Shown here piece by piece: positions 24,687-33,494 of a DNA stretch of 37,641 nt. The notes beneath the pieces were generated by a model. The model was given only the letters and a program-made list of their open reading frames with translations, searched no databases and was not told where the DNA came from. The position numbers and the translations under genes were made by a program. Position 1 is the first letter of the stretch; the number at the start of each line of letters is the position of its first letter. The stretch is from Terriglobales bacterium (GTDB lineage: Bacteria > Acidobacteriota > Terriglobia > Terriglobales > Acidobacteriaceae): positions 1 through 37,641 of the forward strand of contig JAICKN010000007.1 of assembly GCA_025927855.1 (NCBI GenBank). The letters are read 5' to 3'.

Positions 24687-25850
24687 ATGAAAAACGTCCT
24701 TAATACCGTCCTCGACCCCAATCGCAGGGGTAATGATGCCAAAGAGTTTGATAACGCGCTTCGTCGCAGAATTGTGGGCCAGGACCAGGCCATCGAAAAA
24801 GTGGCCGAAATTTACCAGATGTTTCTGGCTGGTTTGAATCCTCCGGGGAGGCCTGTCGGCAATCTACTGTTCCTTGGGCCGACAGGTTCGGGAAAGACCC
24901 GGGTGGTTGAGTCAATTGCCGAGGCACTCTTCGGCGACGCGCGCGCTTGCATAAAAATTGACTGCGCTGAGTTCCAGCATTCGCATGAGATCGCGAAGTT
25001 GATTGGTTCGCCCCCGGGCTACTTGGGGCACCGTGAAACTCATCCCCTGCTTACGCAGGAAGCGCTGAACCAGTGGCACACCGACAAACTGAAGCTTTCC
25101 ATTTTGCTGTTCGATGAAATTGAAAAAGCTTCGGATGCGCTGTGGCAATTACTGCTTGGAATTCTGGACAAAGCTACATTGACGCTGGGCGATAACCGCA
25201 GGGTTGATCTCTCGCAATGCATCATCATTATGACCTCAAACCTGGGCGCCGGAGAGATGAGCACCATGGTGGATGGCGGCATGGGATTCGCCCAGAAGGT
25301 CATAGAAATTGACGCATCGCTCGACGAGAAAATTAACCGCACCGCGGTGGATGCAGCCCGGCGGAAATTCACGCCGGAATTCATGAACCGCATAGATAAG
25401 GTCGTGGTCTTCCGCACGCTACGGCCGGAGCACCTGCAACAGATTTTAGAAATTGAGTTAGGCATGGTGCAGCAGCGGATTTTGATGGCCTCCGCCGCCA
25501 ACCAATTTGTTTTTAACTGCACAAACAAAGTAAAAAGCTTTTTGCTGCACGAGGGAACTGATCCGAAATATGGCGCGAGACATCTGAAGCGCGCCATTGA
25601 GCGGCACCTGGTCTTTCCTTTGGCGAACTTGGTCGCAACCGGGCAGGTAAAACTGGGGGATTTCATTCGCGTTGATATGAACCCCGAGGGCAAACTGATG
25701 TTTGTGAAGGAAGCCGAAGGCGCGATGGTGCCATCGTTGCTGGAACGTTACGGTGCTGCTGCGAACAGCGGACCGCTTTCAGCGCGGGCGACACGCTCTA
25801 TCCCGCTGCGCCGTGAGTTCGGCGCTACGGGAACGACCGACGGCAAATAA
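24687..25850 (+). CDS. Stand-alone ClpB/ClpC-type (class II) AAA+ ATPase
   Basis: The 387-residue protein corresponds to one Clp/Hsp100 D2 module. It has IVGQDQAIEKVAEIY, Walker A GPTGSGKT (64-71), a pore-loop region with GSPPGYLGH, Walker B ILLFDEIEKA, an arginine-finger region EFMNRIDK, sensor 2 in YGARHLKRAIERHL, and the small C-terminal D2 domain. It lacks the ClpN domain, D1 and middle domain of ClpB/ClpC, and the zinc finger of ClpX. The C-terminal 40 residues are low in structure. It probably remodels proteins in the cytoplasm; the partner is unknown, and no protease gene is next to it. A strong terminator follows, so it is probably transcribed alone. Confidence 0.85.
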   Translation: MKNVLNTVLDPNRRGNDAKEFDNALRRRIVGQDQAIEKVAEIYQMFLAGLNPPGRPVGNLLFLGPTGSGKTRVVESIAEALFGDARACIKIDCAEFQHSHEIAKLIGSPPGYLGHRETHPLLTQEALNQWHTDKLKLSILLFDEIEKASDALWQLLLGILDKATLTLGDNRRVDLSQCIIIMTSNLGAGEMSTMVDGGMGFAQKVIEIDASLDEKINRTAVDAARRKFTPEFMNRIDKVVVFRTLRPEHLQQILEIELGMVQQRILMASAANQFVFNCTNKVKSFLLHEGTDPKYGARHLKRAIERHLVFPLANLVATGQVKLGDFIRVDMNPEGKLMFVKEAEGAMVPSLLERYGAAANSGPLSARATRSIPLRREFGATGTTDGK

Positions 25851-25898
25851 GTTAGAAGAAAAGCTAATTCGGCAAAAAATCTGGATTAGCAAAATAAG

Positions 25899-25935
25899 GG
25901 CTTGCACGCTAAAAACTGAGCATGCAAGCCTTTTT
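25899..25935 (+). terminator. Intrinsic terminator of the AAA ATPase gene
   Basis: GGCTTGCA (25899-25906) pairs with TGCAAGCC (25923-25930), extended by GC pairs after one mismatch, and TTTTT follows. The next gene converges from the right. Confidence 0.8.
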
Positions 25936-25980
25936 GATTTCTATTTTCTGTTTATTCCGTACCGCCCGGATTCGGTAACT

Positions 25981-27042
25981 TCAGTCCAGCAAAGACCATT
26001 TATCTTTCGGCAGTTCCTGCTTGATCATCTCGGCCTTCTGGAAACCATCTTTGATGACGGTTTGCTTCACGTTGTCCCTGGTCACCACAATAGAATCCAG
26101 CAGAATGGCCTGAATTTCCGCTGTGCCATTAGAAACGGTTCGGTGGGTATCGAATTTCTCTCCGCGAGCTAAAGCCACTGCCGCCTCCGCCGCCCGGTCG
26201 GCGGCGAGTGAAATCGGCTTATAGATGGTCATAGTCTGCGATCCCTCAAGGATCTTAACGATGCCTGCGAGGTCCGCGTCCTGTCCGGAAACCAACACCT
26301 TGCCGGCAAGATTATGCTCCTGCAACGCCTGGATTGCTCCTCCCGCAGTTCCGTCATTGGCAGCGACCACGGCGGCAATATCATTTCCATTGCTGGCGAT
26401 GGCCGAAGTCATGTGCATATAAGCCTCCGTCGGAGACCAGTCGGCGGACCAGCTATCAGCTACGATTTTAATATCTCCACGCTCTACCAGCGGCTTTAGA
26501 ACGCTCATCTGGCCCTCGTGCGTGAGTTTGGCGTTGAGATCATTGGGAGAGCCTTCGATAAGGACATAATTCCCTTTGGGAGCGCGTTGCGCCAGCGTGG
26601 CTGCCTGGCGCGCCCCTATAGAAAAGCTGTCAAAACCTACAAATAAATCCACATCTTTGGTATTGCGGATCAGCCGGTCATAGCAGAGGACAGGGACTTT
26701 TTTAGCCTTCGCGGCCTCGACGATTCGTGAAGCTGTATCGGTATTGTGGGCCACAACAACCAGCACTTGTATGCCGGAGCGCAGAAGCTTCTGCGATTGC
26801 TGATATTGAAGATCGGCATCGCCGCCTGCTGTTTCCACCAGAACGGTTGCCCCCAGTTCGCGGGCACGTTTTTGGAACTCGGCAACGTCGGTTTGCCAGC
26901 GCTCGATCTTTAATGATTCCAGTGAGTATCCGATTTTTACCGGAGCATTGGCAGCATGGCTGGACTGCTGGGCAAAAAGCGGCGCTCCGGCAAAGAGAAG
27001 AAGGCCAACTAAAATTGAAATTCTGCGAATGGCAAAGTGCAT
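25981..27042 (-). CDS. xylF: Xylose-type sugar ABC transporter binding protein (orphan)
   Basis: I place the start at the ATG at 27042, 59 codons inside the track ORF. A signal peptide (ISILVGLLLFAGAPLFAQ) begins there and GGGGGA lies just upstream. The mature protein is a type I periplasmic sugar-binding protein. It shows KIGYSLESLKIERWQTD, VLCYDRLIRNTKDVDLFVGF, VLIEGSPNDLNAKL, AAVVAANDGTAGGAIQAL and VSGQDADLAGIVKIL, the last very like XylF of D-xylose transport. No ATPase or permease gene is adjacent, so it must work with parts encoded elsewhere or act as a sensor. Xylose would be a product of the GH31 enzyme, a possible link to the left part of the window. Confidence 0.82.
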   Translation of the reverse strand: MHFAIRRISILVGLLLFAGAPLFAQQSSHAANAPVKIGYSLESLKIERWQTDVAEFQKRARELGATVLVETAGGDADLQYQQSQKLLRSGIQVLVVVAHNTDTASRIVEAAKAKKVPVLCYDRLIRNTKDVDLFVGFDSFSIGARQAATLAQRAPKGNYVLIEGSPNDLNAKLTHEGQMSVLKPLVERGDIKIVADSWSADWSPTEAYMHMTSAIASNGNDIAAVVAANDGTAGGAIQALQEHNLAGKVLVSGQDADLAGIVKILEGSQTMTIYKPISLAADRAAEAAVALARGEKFDTHRTVSNGTAEIQAILLDSIVVTRDNVKQTVIKDGFQKAEMIKQELPKDKWSLLD

Positions 27043-27248
27043 CAAATCCCCCAAGCGAAAGAGCTGGAGCCGTTCACGATATTGAACTATGGATAAACCT
27101 GGAGCATTTTGAATGACTTGGCAAACTATAATCAAGAATCGAATGTACTTCGCGGCGCACCAAGGTAACGCTTGACACAAGGGTTGCACGGAATCGTCGC
27201 TGGATGCCGCCGGCGCCACGTGGAACTTCTAGTGACGGAAGAGGCAAT

Positions 27249-28664
27249 GTGACACAAAGGACTTGGCGCGCAAAACTCCGGTTTCTCGCGGCAGTTGGAA
27301 TCATGGTTGCGCTTGCGACGCTCTCTCAAGCGCGAGTGCAGCCGAGCAGCGGATTTGACCTTTTTTCGCCCCAGGAGGAAATTCAAGCGGGCCGACAGGC
27401 GGCAGGAGAAGTCGTGCGGCAACTCCCATTGCTTCCGGAACCAAGCGCGGTCACAAAATATATTCAGAAGCTCGGCCATGAACTGGCGTCCCACGCTCCG
27501 GGAGAGAAATGGCCTTACAGCTTTCGCGTGGTCAATCAAAAAGATATCAATGCCTTCGCGCTTCCGGGCGGGCCGATTTTCATCAACCTGGGCACGATAC
27601 AAGCGGCCGACAATGAGGCAGAGTTGGCCGGCGTGCTTGCGCATGAAATTTCCCACGTGGTGCAGCGGCATGGCACGCGTGCTGCCAGTAAGCAAATGGC
27701 GGCGGAGCTGCCCCTGGCGATTATCGGCAGCATGATGGGACGCAGCACTTTGTCACAGATGGCACAACTTGGAATTTCATTTGGAGTAGGCTCTTACTTT
27801 TTGAAAAATTCGCGGGAATCGGAATCGGAGGCGGACCTGCTGGGGACCGACATTATGTATGACACCGGCTTCAATCCCCATGCAATGGCGGATTTTTTCG
27901 CCAAGTTGGAGGCGCAGGATGGCAAGCAAGGATCCCTGGCGCAGTTCCTCAGCGATCATCCCAACCCCGGAAACCGAGCCAGCGCGGTCTCACAGGAAGT
28001 TTCGACTTTGCCGGCAAAAAAATACCGGCCAGACAGCGCCGACTTCCGAAAAATAAAAGAGCAGGTCGCGTCCCTCCACCCTATGACTGCAGAGCAAATC
28101 GCGGAGTGGCAGAAGGGCCATGCCACAACCTCACAACCTGCTTCCTTCCCAGGCAATGGAATTGCCCCGAGTACCGCGCTGAAGACCTTCGAACATGAAG
28201 GCTACAAAATTTCTTATCCTGAAAATTGGCGAGTGGTGGCCTCGCAAAACAAGGACAGTAACGGTTTTGCAGTCACGATTGCGCCCGCCAACGGAATTTC
28301 TAATGGCCAGCTCACCTACGGAGTGGTCATAGACCGTTATGCGCTTCCCTCGGCCAGCGTGGATATGGAAGATGCGGCCAACAAACTGATCCAATCGTTG
28401 AGCGAGGCGAATCCGGGGATGCGCGCCGCCGGAAGCGCCACGAACATTCGGGTGAATGGCAGGGAAGGAAAATCTGTGGATTTGATCGGCAACTCTCCGG
28501 AGAAAGCCGCAAACGGCAACACCCAGCAGGAGCGGGATTGGCTGGTAAGCATCCCGCGCGGAGATGGATCGCTGCTTTACTTTGTGTTCATCGCGCCGGC
28601 AAATAATTTCGATGCGCTCCGGCCGACATTTGAGCAAATGCTGCGCTCCGTGCAAGTGCACTAA
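27249..28664 (+). CDS. Exported M48 family zinc metalloprotease
   Basis: From a GTG at 27249, with GGAAGAGG before it, the protein has 471 residues and a signal peptide (FLAAVGIMVALATLSQA). The track's ATG 15 codons earlier would add a non-signal leader. The M48 peptidase domain has zinc motif HEISH in LAGVLAHEISHVVQRHGTRA, the third ligand Glu in ESEADLLG, and the substrate-side NAFALPGGPIFINLGT. A C-terminal region (about 325-470) with YKISYPENWRVVA and an ending VFIAPANNFDALRPTFEQML is like domains often attached to such peptidases. It resembles BepA/LoiP-type envelope quality-control proteases. A TATAAT at 27127-27132 could serve as its -10. Confidence 0.88.
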   Translation: MTQRTWRAKLRFLAAVGIMVALATLSQARVQPSSGFDLFSPQEEIQAGRQAAGEVVRQLPLLPEPSAVTKYIQKLGHELASHAPGEKWPYSFRVVNQKDINAFALPGGPIFINLGTIQAADNEAELAGVLAHEISHVVQRHGTRAASKQMAAELPLAIIGSMMGRSTLSQMAQLGISFGVGSYFLKNSRESESEADLLGTDIMYDTGFNPHAMADFFAKLEAQDGKQGSLAQFLSDHPNPGNRASAVSQEVSTLPAKKYRPDSADFRKIKEQVASLHPMTAEQIAEWQKGHATTSQPASFPGNGIAPSTALKTFEHEGYKISYPENWRVVASQNKDSNGFAVTIAPANGISNGQLTYGVVIDRYALPSASVDMEDAANKLIQSLSEANPGMRAAGSATNIRVNGREGKSVDLIGNSPEKAANGNTQQERDWLVSIPRGDGSLLYFVFIAPANNFDALRPTFEQMLRSVQVH

Positions 28665-28720
28665 GGCCTGCCGCTTCTCCCCTGTCTCGATCCTCGATGA
28701 AAAGAACAAAGCTAATCGTA

Positions 28721-28758
28721 TAGCTGTCTCTGCTAGCTGTCTCTGCTAGCTGTCTCTG
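28721..28758. repeat. Three tandem copies of a 13-bp unit
   Basis: TAGCTGTCTCTGC occurs at 28721 and 28734, with a third copy at 28747 lacking its last base. It lies between the convergent M48 and holB genes. It is probably a slippage product with no assigned role. Confidence 0.85.
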
Positions 28759-28811
28759 AGGCTTGCGCATAGCGTCGTTTATTGGGGCGAATGACACTCC
28801 CGATGACTGGC

Positions 28812-29924
28812 TTATGGCCGGAGTTCGCGGGTGCGTTCGAGCGCCAACGCGAATGAATCGAGAGAAAGCGAACGCATTAAATTCCGACGCATTCCGCGCT
28901 CTAGTTCCGCTAAGCGGTTCGCCGCGTTTTCAATCCAGTCCATGTCTGCGAGGGCAGCCAGTTTCTTAAGCTCGGTTTGAATATCAACGTTCCTCACTAA
29001 CTCCGGCGCATTGGAGTTGATCCGCATAATATCTTCCAGCAATGAGTAAATCGTATGAAGCAGGCTGTCCATTTTCTCGCGGCCTTCTGCTCCTGCGCGG
29101 AAGCTTTCGGTCAGTTTGAAAAGCTCGCTGTGGTCTCCGCCCTGGAGCGCCGAGCCCAAAATTGAGATTGCCTGGGAACGCGCAGAAACGTAGGCAGCAA
29201 CATCGAAGCTGCGGGAGCGGCCTACTGCTCCATCGCTCAGGCGTGCGACAAGAGAGCGCTGTTGCGGCTTCCATTCGGGACGATGCTTTGCCAGATCGCG
29301 TTCGATCTCTTCCAGCGGCAAAGCGGCCAGCGAAATAATCATGGAACGGGAACGAATGGTAGGCAGAAGCTCTCCGGCATTTTCCGTAAGGATGAAAATC
29401 GTGGCGAAATCCGGAGGCTCCTCCAGAACTTTCAACAGAGAATTGGCGGCTTCTTTAATAAAAGAAGAATCGGTAAAGATGTAAACCCGCTCTTTCGCCT
29501 CAGCCGGCCGGAAGTGGATGGTCTCGATGACGCGGCGCACCTGGTCCACCTTGATCATTAACTGCGGCGGATCGGGAGGAATAATCAGCACGTCGGGATG
29601 GGTCTGGACCAATAACCTGGTTTCTTTCTTATCGGTTTCGCGCAACGCTTCGCGCGCGTCTGCTGCTTCTTGGCAGCGCGCTCCAAGATCGCGGGCCTGC
29701 GCGATGCGCATGCAATTCGAGCATCGGCCGCAGAAATCAGGCAGACCATCGCTGGTGGCAGTTTCCAGGCAATTCATCGCCTGGGTCAGCATCAGCGAAA
29801 GAGTGTATTTTCCCGATCCATGCGGGCCGCGTAAAACTACGGCCTGCGGAAAGCGGTTGCGGGCCAGCATGTCGCGCAAGCGATGGACTACGTCCGCATT
29901 GCCGTGAAAATCCTGAAAAGACAT
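28812..29924 (-). CDS. holB: DNA polymerase III delta-prime subunit
   Basis: The 370-residue protein is a clamp-loader subunit. It has P-loop GPHGSGKYT (Walker A Lys39 followed by Tyr rather than Ser/Thr, as often seen in delta-prime, which does not need ATP). A zinc module has Cys65, Cys68 and Cys71 (FCGRCSNCMR), with Cys52 as the likely fourth ligand at an enlarged spacing. It also shows KVDQVRRVIETIHFRPAEA, AANSLLKVLEEPP and the SRC-like TIRSRSM. Between the zinc module and the core lies an extra charged stretch of about 30 residues (ADAREALRETDKKET). It helps load the sliding clamp in the replisome. It starts three bases after the tmk stop, a common tmk-holB pairing. Confidence 0.9.
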   Translation of the reverse strand: MSFQDFHGNADVVHRLRDMLARNRFPQAVVLRGPHGSGKYTLSLMLTQAMNCLETATSDGLPDFCGRCSNCMRIAQARDLGARCQEAADAREALRETDKKETRLLVQTHPDVLIIPPDPPQLMIKVDQVRRVIETIHFRPAEAKERVYIFTDSSFIKEAANSLLKVLEEPPDFATIFILTENAGELLPTIRSRSMIISLAALPLEEIERDLAKHRPEWKPQQRSLVARLSDGAVGRSRSFDVAAYVSARSQAISILGSALQGGDHSELFKLTESFRAGAEGREKMDSLLHTIYSLLEDIMRINSNAPELVRNVDIQTELKKLAALADMDWIENAANRLAELERGMRRNLMRSLSLDSFALALERTRELRP

Positions 29925-29927
29925 TCC

Positions 29928-30599
29928 TCAACCCTTCAACTTTTTCCGCACTGCTTGCATCACGCGCTCATGTGTTTCTGCAATCGTCCCCCGCGCATCT
30001 ACCAGCGCCACCCGGCGCGGCTCCCGCCTGGCAATCGCCAAATACGAATCGCGCACCCGCGTGAAAAATGCCCGGCTCTCGCGCTCGAAACGGTTCTCAT
30101 CGCTGCTTTTATTCTCCGCGCTTTCACTAGCCTGGTTGCGCCGGCGCGCTCGCGCCACGCTGGCAGCGACGTCGGAATCCATCAGGATTGTGACGTCTGG
30201 CTGAAGATCGCCACAGACAATGCGGTGCAGCTCCAGAACAATCTTGCTGCCGAGTTCCCTGCCGCCGCCTTGATAGGCTTCCGTGGAGTCGGTAAAGCGG
30301 TCGCACAATACCAGCTTTCCCGCCTCCAGAGCGGGTTCGATTACTTCACGAATGTGCTGCGCGCGCGCGGCGAACATCAGGGTAAGTTCCGCCATCGGCG
30401 CAAGTGAGCGGGTGGCGCTATCGAGCAAAATACCGCGGATTTTTTCGGCCAGCGGCGTGCCGCCCGGTTCACGCGTCACTACTACCGTGGATCCTTCTGC
30501 GCGCAACGCCCCTGCCAGCTTCTCCAACTGCGTGCTCTTTCCCGAACCGTCGAGCCCTTCAAAGGTAATGAATTTTCCACGCTTAGAATGGGTAGGCAC
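29928..30599 (-). CDS. tmk: Thymidylate kinase
   Basis: The enzyme phosphorylates dTMP to dTDP. It has P-loop FEGLDGSGKST, TREPGGTPLAEKIR, FAARAQHI, the DR motif LCDRFTDSTEAYQGGGR and a LID region ARARRRNQASESAENKSSDENRFE that is longer than usual. I use the GTG at 30599 rather than the track's GTG at 30626. The sequence TATGAT at 30611-30606 makes a good -10 that would start transcription at or beside this codon, and neither start has a ribosome site. The gene would then be leaderless. It is followed by holB after three bases and is divergent from the M61 peptidase. Confidence 0.9.
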   Translation of the reverse strand: MPTHSKRGKFITFEGLDGSGKSTQLEKLAGALRAEGSTVVVTREPGGTPLAEKIRGILLDSATRSLAPMAELTLMFAARAQHIREVIEPALEAGKLVLCDRFTDSTEAYQGGGRELGSKIVLELHRIVCGDLQPDVTILMDSDVAASVARARRRNQASESAENKSSDENRFERESRAFFTRVRDSYLAIARREPRRVALVDARGTIAETHERVMQAVRKKLKG

Positions 30600-30714
30600 C
30601 GGGTCATCATAACAAAGCTGGCGCACCGCATGATTTGCTTGCAGTTCCGGGTCCGCTGGTATATTGAAACTCTAGCTGCCCCATGGAGCATCTTCAGTCC
30701 GCAAGGAGCCCTGC

Positions 30715-32649
30715 ATGAAAGTCCTGTCTTGTCCGGCATTCAAAAGAGCGGCATTATTTTTTTTCATCTTTATTTACATCCCTTCTATTTCCCTCCCGGT
30801 TATGGCAAAAGAAAGACGGGCGGCGAACCCAGCTATCTCCGCGAAATCCGCTCCAGCAACCATCACGCTGGCGGTGGATGCAACCAATGCTCCGCGAAAA
30901 ATTATTCATGCGCGGCTTAATATTCCCGCCGCCCCCGGCACGCTTACATTGTTATATCCAAAATGGATTCCCGGGGAACACGGCCCAACCGGCCCAATCA
31001 CGCAACTTGCAGGATTGGAATTTCGAGCCAATGGAAAAACGCTGCCGTGGCGGCGTGATCTTTCTGACGGCTGGACTTTTCATGTAGAAGTTCCGGCGGG
31101 CGCAACCAGCGTGGAAGCATCCCTTGACTACATGTCCCCGACGGAAGAAGGAATTTATACGGGCGGCCCCTCCGCCACCGACAAGCTCGCGGTGCTCAAC
31201 TGGAACACATTGCTTCTCTACCCCGCCGGATTCTCCAGCGATCAACTCCATTACCAGGCCAGCTTGCGTCTGCCGAAAGGATGGAAATTTGCAACTTCGC
31301 TTCCTCTCGCCTCGCAAGAAAATCAGGATCTCGCCTTCAAGCCAGAATCGCTGACCATGCTGGTAGATTCTCCTGTAGCCATCGGCGAATATATGCGGAC
31401 TGTCTCCCTGGCGGAGAACCCTCATCAGGAATTGGATATTACCGCTGACAGCGCGGCGGCGCTCAACGCGCCGGACGATGTGCTTGATCACTACAAATCT
31501 CTCACTGAGCAGGCATATAAGCTGTTTGGAGTACAGCATTTTCGTGATTACCATTTCCTCTTCACGCTGAGTGACAATGTCGCACACTTCGGCCTTGAGC
31601 ATCATGAATCGAATGACAGCCGGATTTGGGAGGATGGGCTGACCGATCCCTCCGCTATCCTGCTCTCCGCCGGGCTTCTTCCCCATGAATACGTGCACTC
31701 CTGGAACGGAAAGTACCGGCGACCTGCTGATTTGACCACTCCTGATTACGAAGTGCCCATGAAAACCGATCTTTTGTGGGTGTATGAAGGACTCACATCG
31801 TATCTGGGCGATGTCTTGAGCGCGCGCAGCGGATTGCGCACTCCGGAACAGTATCGTGATGAACTGGCCTCGATTGCCGCGAACCTCGATCATCGCTCAG
31901 GACGCGTGTGGCGGAACCTGCAAGATACCGCTGACGGCGTTCCATGGATTCAGAATGCACCGGACGAATGGACCTCATGGCGTCGCGATCTCGATTACTA
32001 CGATGAAGACGTTCTCAACTGGCTTTGGGTAGATACGATCATTCGCCAGCAAAGCCACGGACAAAAAAACCTCGATGATTTTTGCCGCTCATTTTATGGC
32101 GGCGCAAATGGCGATGCTGAAGTCGTCAAGACCTACACCTTCGATGACATTGTGGACGCGCTCAACCAGATTGTTCCCTATGACTGGCGCGGATTCTGGA
32201 CGGAACGCCTCACCAACCATGGCCCGGGCGCTCCTCTTGGCGGAGTGGAAAACAGCGGCTGGACATTGACCTACGACAGTTCGCGTACAGGCCAGATCCG
32301 CGCATGGGAATCCATTCACCGTGAAATCAACGCCGAATATTCCATCGGTCTGCTGTTGAAAGACGACGGCACAATCGTTGACACAGTAGAAAACATGATG
32401 GCGGCAAAAGCCGGCATTGGCCCGGGAATGAAAATTATTGCAGTGAACGGACGACGCTTTACTCCGGGAATTTTCCGCATCGCCCTGGCGGAAGGCGTGA
32501 ACAGTCCGCAGCCGTTACAACTGCTCGTCGAAAACACGGATTACTTCACCACGTACAAGCTCAATTATCACGAGGGAGAACAATATCCGCACCTGACGAG
32601 GAATGATTCCAAGCCCGATGTTTTGGGAGACATTATCAAACCTCTGTGA
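30715..32649 (+). CDS. Exported M61 family glycyl aminopeptidase with PDZ domain
   Basis: The 644-residue protein has a signal peptide (AALFFFIFIYIPSISLPVMA). A beta-rich N-terminal domain (ARLNIPAAPGTLTLLYPKWI) is followed by the M61 catalytic domain. Its zinc motif is HEYVH in LLPHEYVHSWNGKYRRP, and the third ligand is Glu in WVYEGLTSYLG. Next come the family's YYDEDVLNWLWVD helix and a C-terminal PDZ domain (AKAGIGPGMKIIAVNGRRF). M61 enzymes cleave N-terminal glycine or act as PDZ-linked aminopeptidases in the periplasm. The ATG has AAGGAG six bases before it. It is divergent from tmk and convergent with the PIG-L gene. Confidence 0.9.
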   Translation: MKVLSCPAFKRAALFFFIFIYIPSISLPVMAKERRAANPAISAKSAPATITLAVDATNAPRKIIHARLNIPAAPGTLTLLYPKWIPGEHGPTGPITQLAGLEFRANGKTLPWRRDLSDGWTFHVEVPAGATSVEASLDYMSPTEEGIYTGGPSATDKLAVLNWNTLLLYPAGFSSDQLHYQASLRLPKGWKFATSLPLASQENQDLAFKPESLTMLVDSPVAIGEYMRTVSLAENPHQELDITADSAAALNAPDDVLDHYKSLTEQAYKLFGVQHFRDYHFLFTLSDNVAHFGLEHHESNDSRIWEDGLTDPSAILLSAGLLPHEYVHSWNGKYRRPADLTTPDYEVPMKTDLLWVYEGLTSYLGDVLSARSGLRTPEQYRDELASIAANLDHRSGRVWRNLQDTADGVPWIQNAPDEWTSWRRDLDYYDEDVLNWLWVDTIIRQQSHGQKNLDDFCRSFYGGANGDAEVVKTYTFDDIVDALNQIVPYDWRGFWTERLTNHGPGAPLGGVENSGWTLTYDSSRTGQIRAWESIHREINAEYSIGLLLKDDGTIVDTVENMMAAKAGIGPGMKIIAVNGRRFTPGIFRIALAEGVNSPQPLQLLVENTDYFTTYKLNYHEGEQYPHLTRNDSKPDVLGDIIKPL

Positions 32650-32679
32650 TTCTGACAGTGGCGCGTTTTAAAAACGAGG

Positions 32680-33426
32680 TCAGGAATCGGCCGTGATTCC
32701 TGCGAATAAATCCGTCTCGCGCTCCAGCGTACCAACTTTGGCGGACGCTGCCAGGTGAAACAGCTCGCAAGTTCCGCGCCTGCGAATATTTTCTTCGAAC
32801 ATCTTCCAGAGTGGAGACTGGCTGGTGTGCGCTTTGAAAGCGGCGATTTTGGTTTCCAGGTGTTCTCCAATTTCAATGATGGCAGTTGCCGGCGGAGGAG
32901 TGACCGGAGGCCTTCCCGGAATTGCGAAATTTGAAGTTGAGTAATAAAGCTTCTGCGCGCGGTGCGGGGCTCTACCATTTGCTAACTGATCGGGAAAGCG
33001 GTTCTCGCGCCCTGCCCATTGGAAGGCCAGCGATGCAAACACCCCTGCCATCGAATGGTCGGTATGTCCCGTGACCCCACCTTCCGGGCCAAACGTCATA
33101 AGCACGTGCGGGCGGAAATCGCGAATGTGCTGCGTCAAATCGCAGACCACGCGGTACAAGTCCTGGCGGTGGAGCTTGCCATCGGGGTAATCCAGCACGA
33201 TGCCCTTGTTTACTTTGAGAATTTCGCAGGAAGCAGCGAACTCCTTTCGCCGCATGGCAGCCAATTCGTCATCGCTTTTTGCCCCACCGCGATTTGTAGC
33301 CGCCTGCCCCGGAGTCAAGCAAACAACGCAAGTTTCCATACCTTTTTCCCGGTACAAACGCAGCGTACCGCCAAAGCCTCCGGCCTCATCATCCGGATGT
33401 GCGGTAATACACATTAGTCGAAGCAT
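32680..33426 (-). CDS. PIG-L family deacetylase (LmbE-like)
   Basis: The 248-residue protein carries the PIG-L zinc motif AHPDDE (residues 9-14) and the second metal site GVTGHTDHSMAG, and fits the usual length. Family members remove N-acetyl groups from GlcNAc-containing compounds such as GlcNAc-inositol or bacillithiol and antibiotic precursors. It has no export signal, so it should act in the cytoplasm. The ending (KVGTLERETDLFAGI) is unremarkable. It could be a BshB-type enzyme, but no other bacillithiol gene is nearby, so I leave the substrate open. No ribosome site is evident before the ATG at 33426; a second ATG four codons later is possible. Confidence 0.85.
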   Translation of the reverse strand: MLRLMCITAHPDDEAGGFGGTLRLYREKGMETCVVCLTPGQAATNRGGAKSDDELAAMRRKEFAASCEILKVNKGIVLDYPDGKLHRQDLYRVVCDLTQHIRDFRPHVLMTFGPEGGVTGHTDHSMAGVFASLAFQWAGRENRFPDQLANGRAPHRAQKLYYSTSNFAIPGRPPVTPPPATAIIEIGEHLETKIAAFKAHTSQSPLWKMFEENIRRRGTCELFHLAASAKVGTLERETDLFAGITADS

Positions 33427-33494
33427 GAAATCATTCTAACGTGGAGAAATGCCGGAACACATGCAAGAGATAAGCAGAAAACATGCGAGGCGCT

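Noticed and set aside
30952-31893. 313-codon minus-strand ORF
   Set aside because: It is antisense to the M61 peptidase, which has a complete catalytic motif and a good start.
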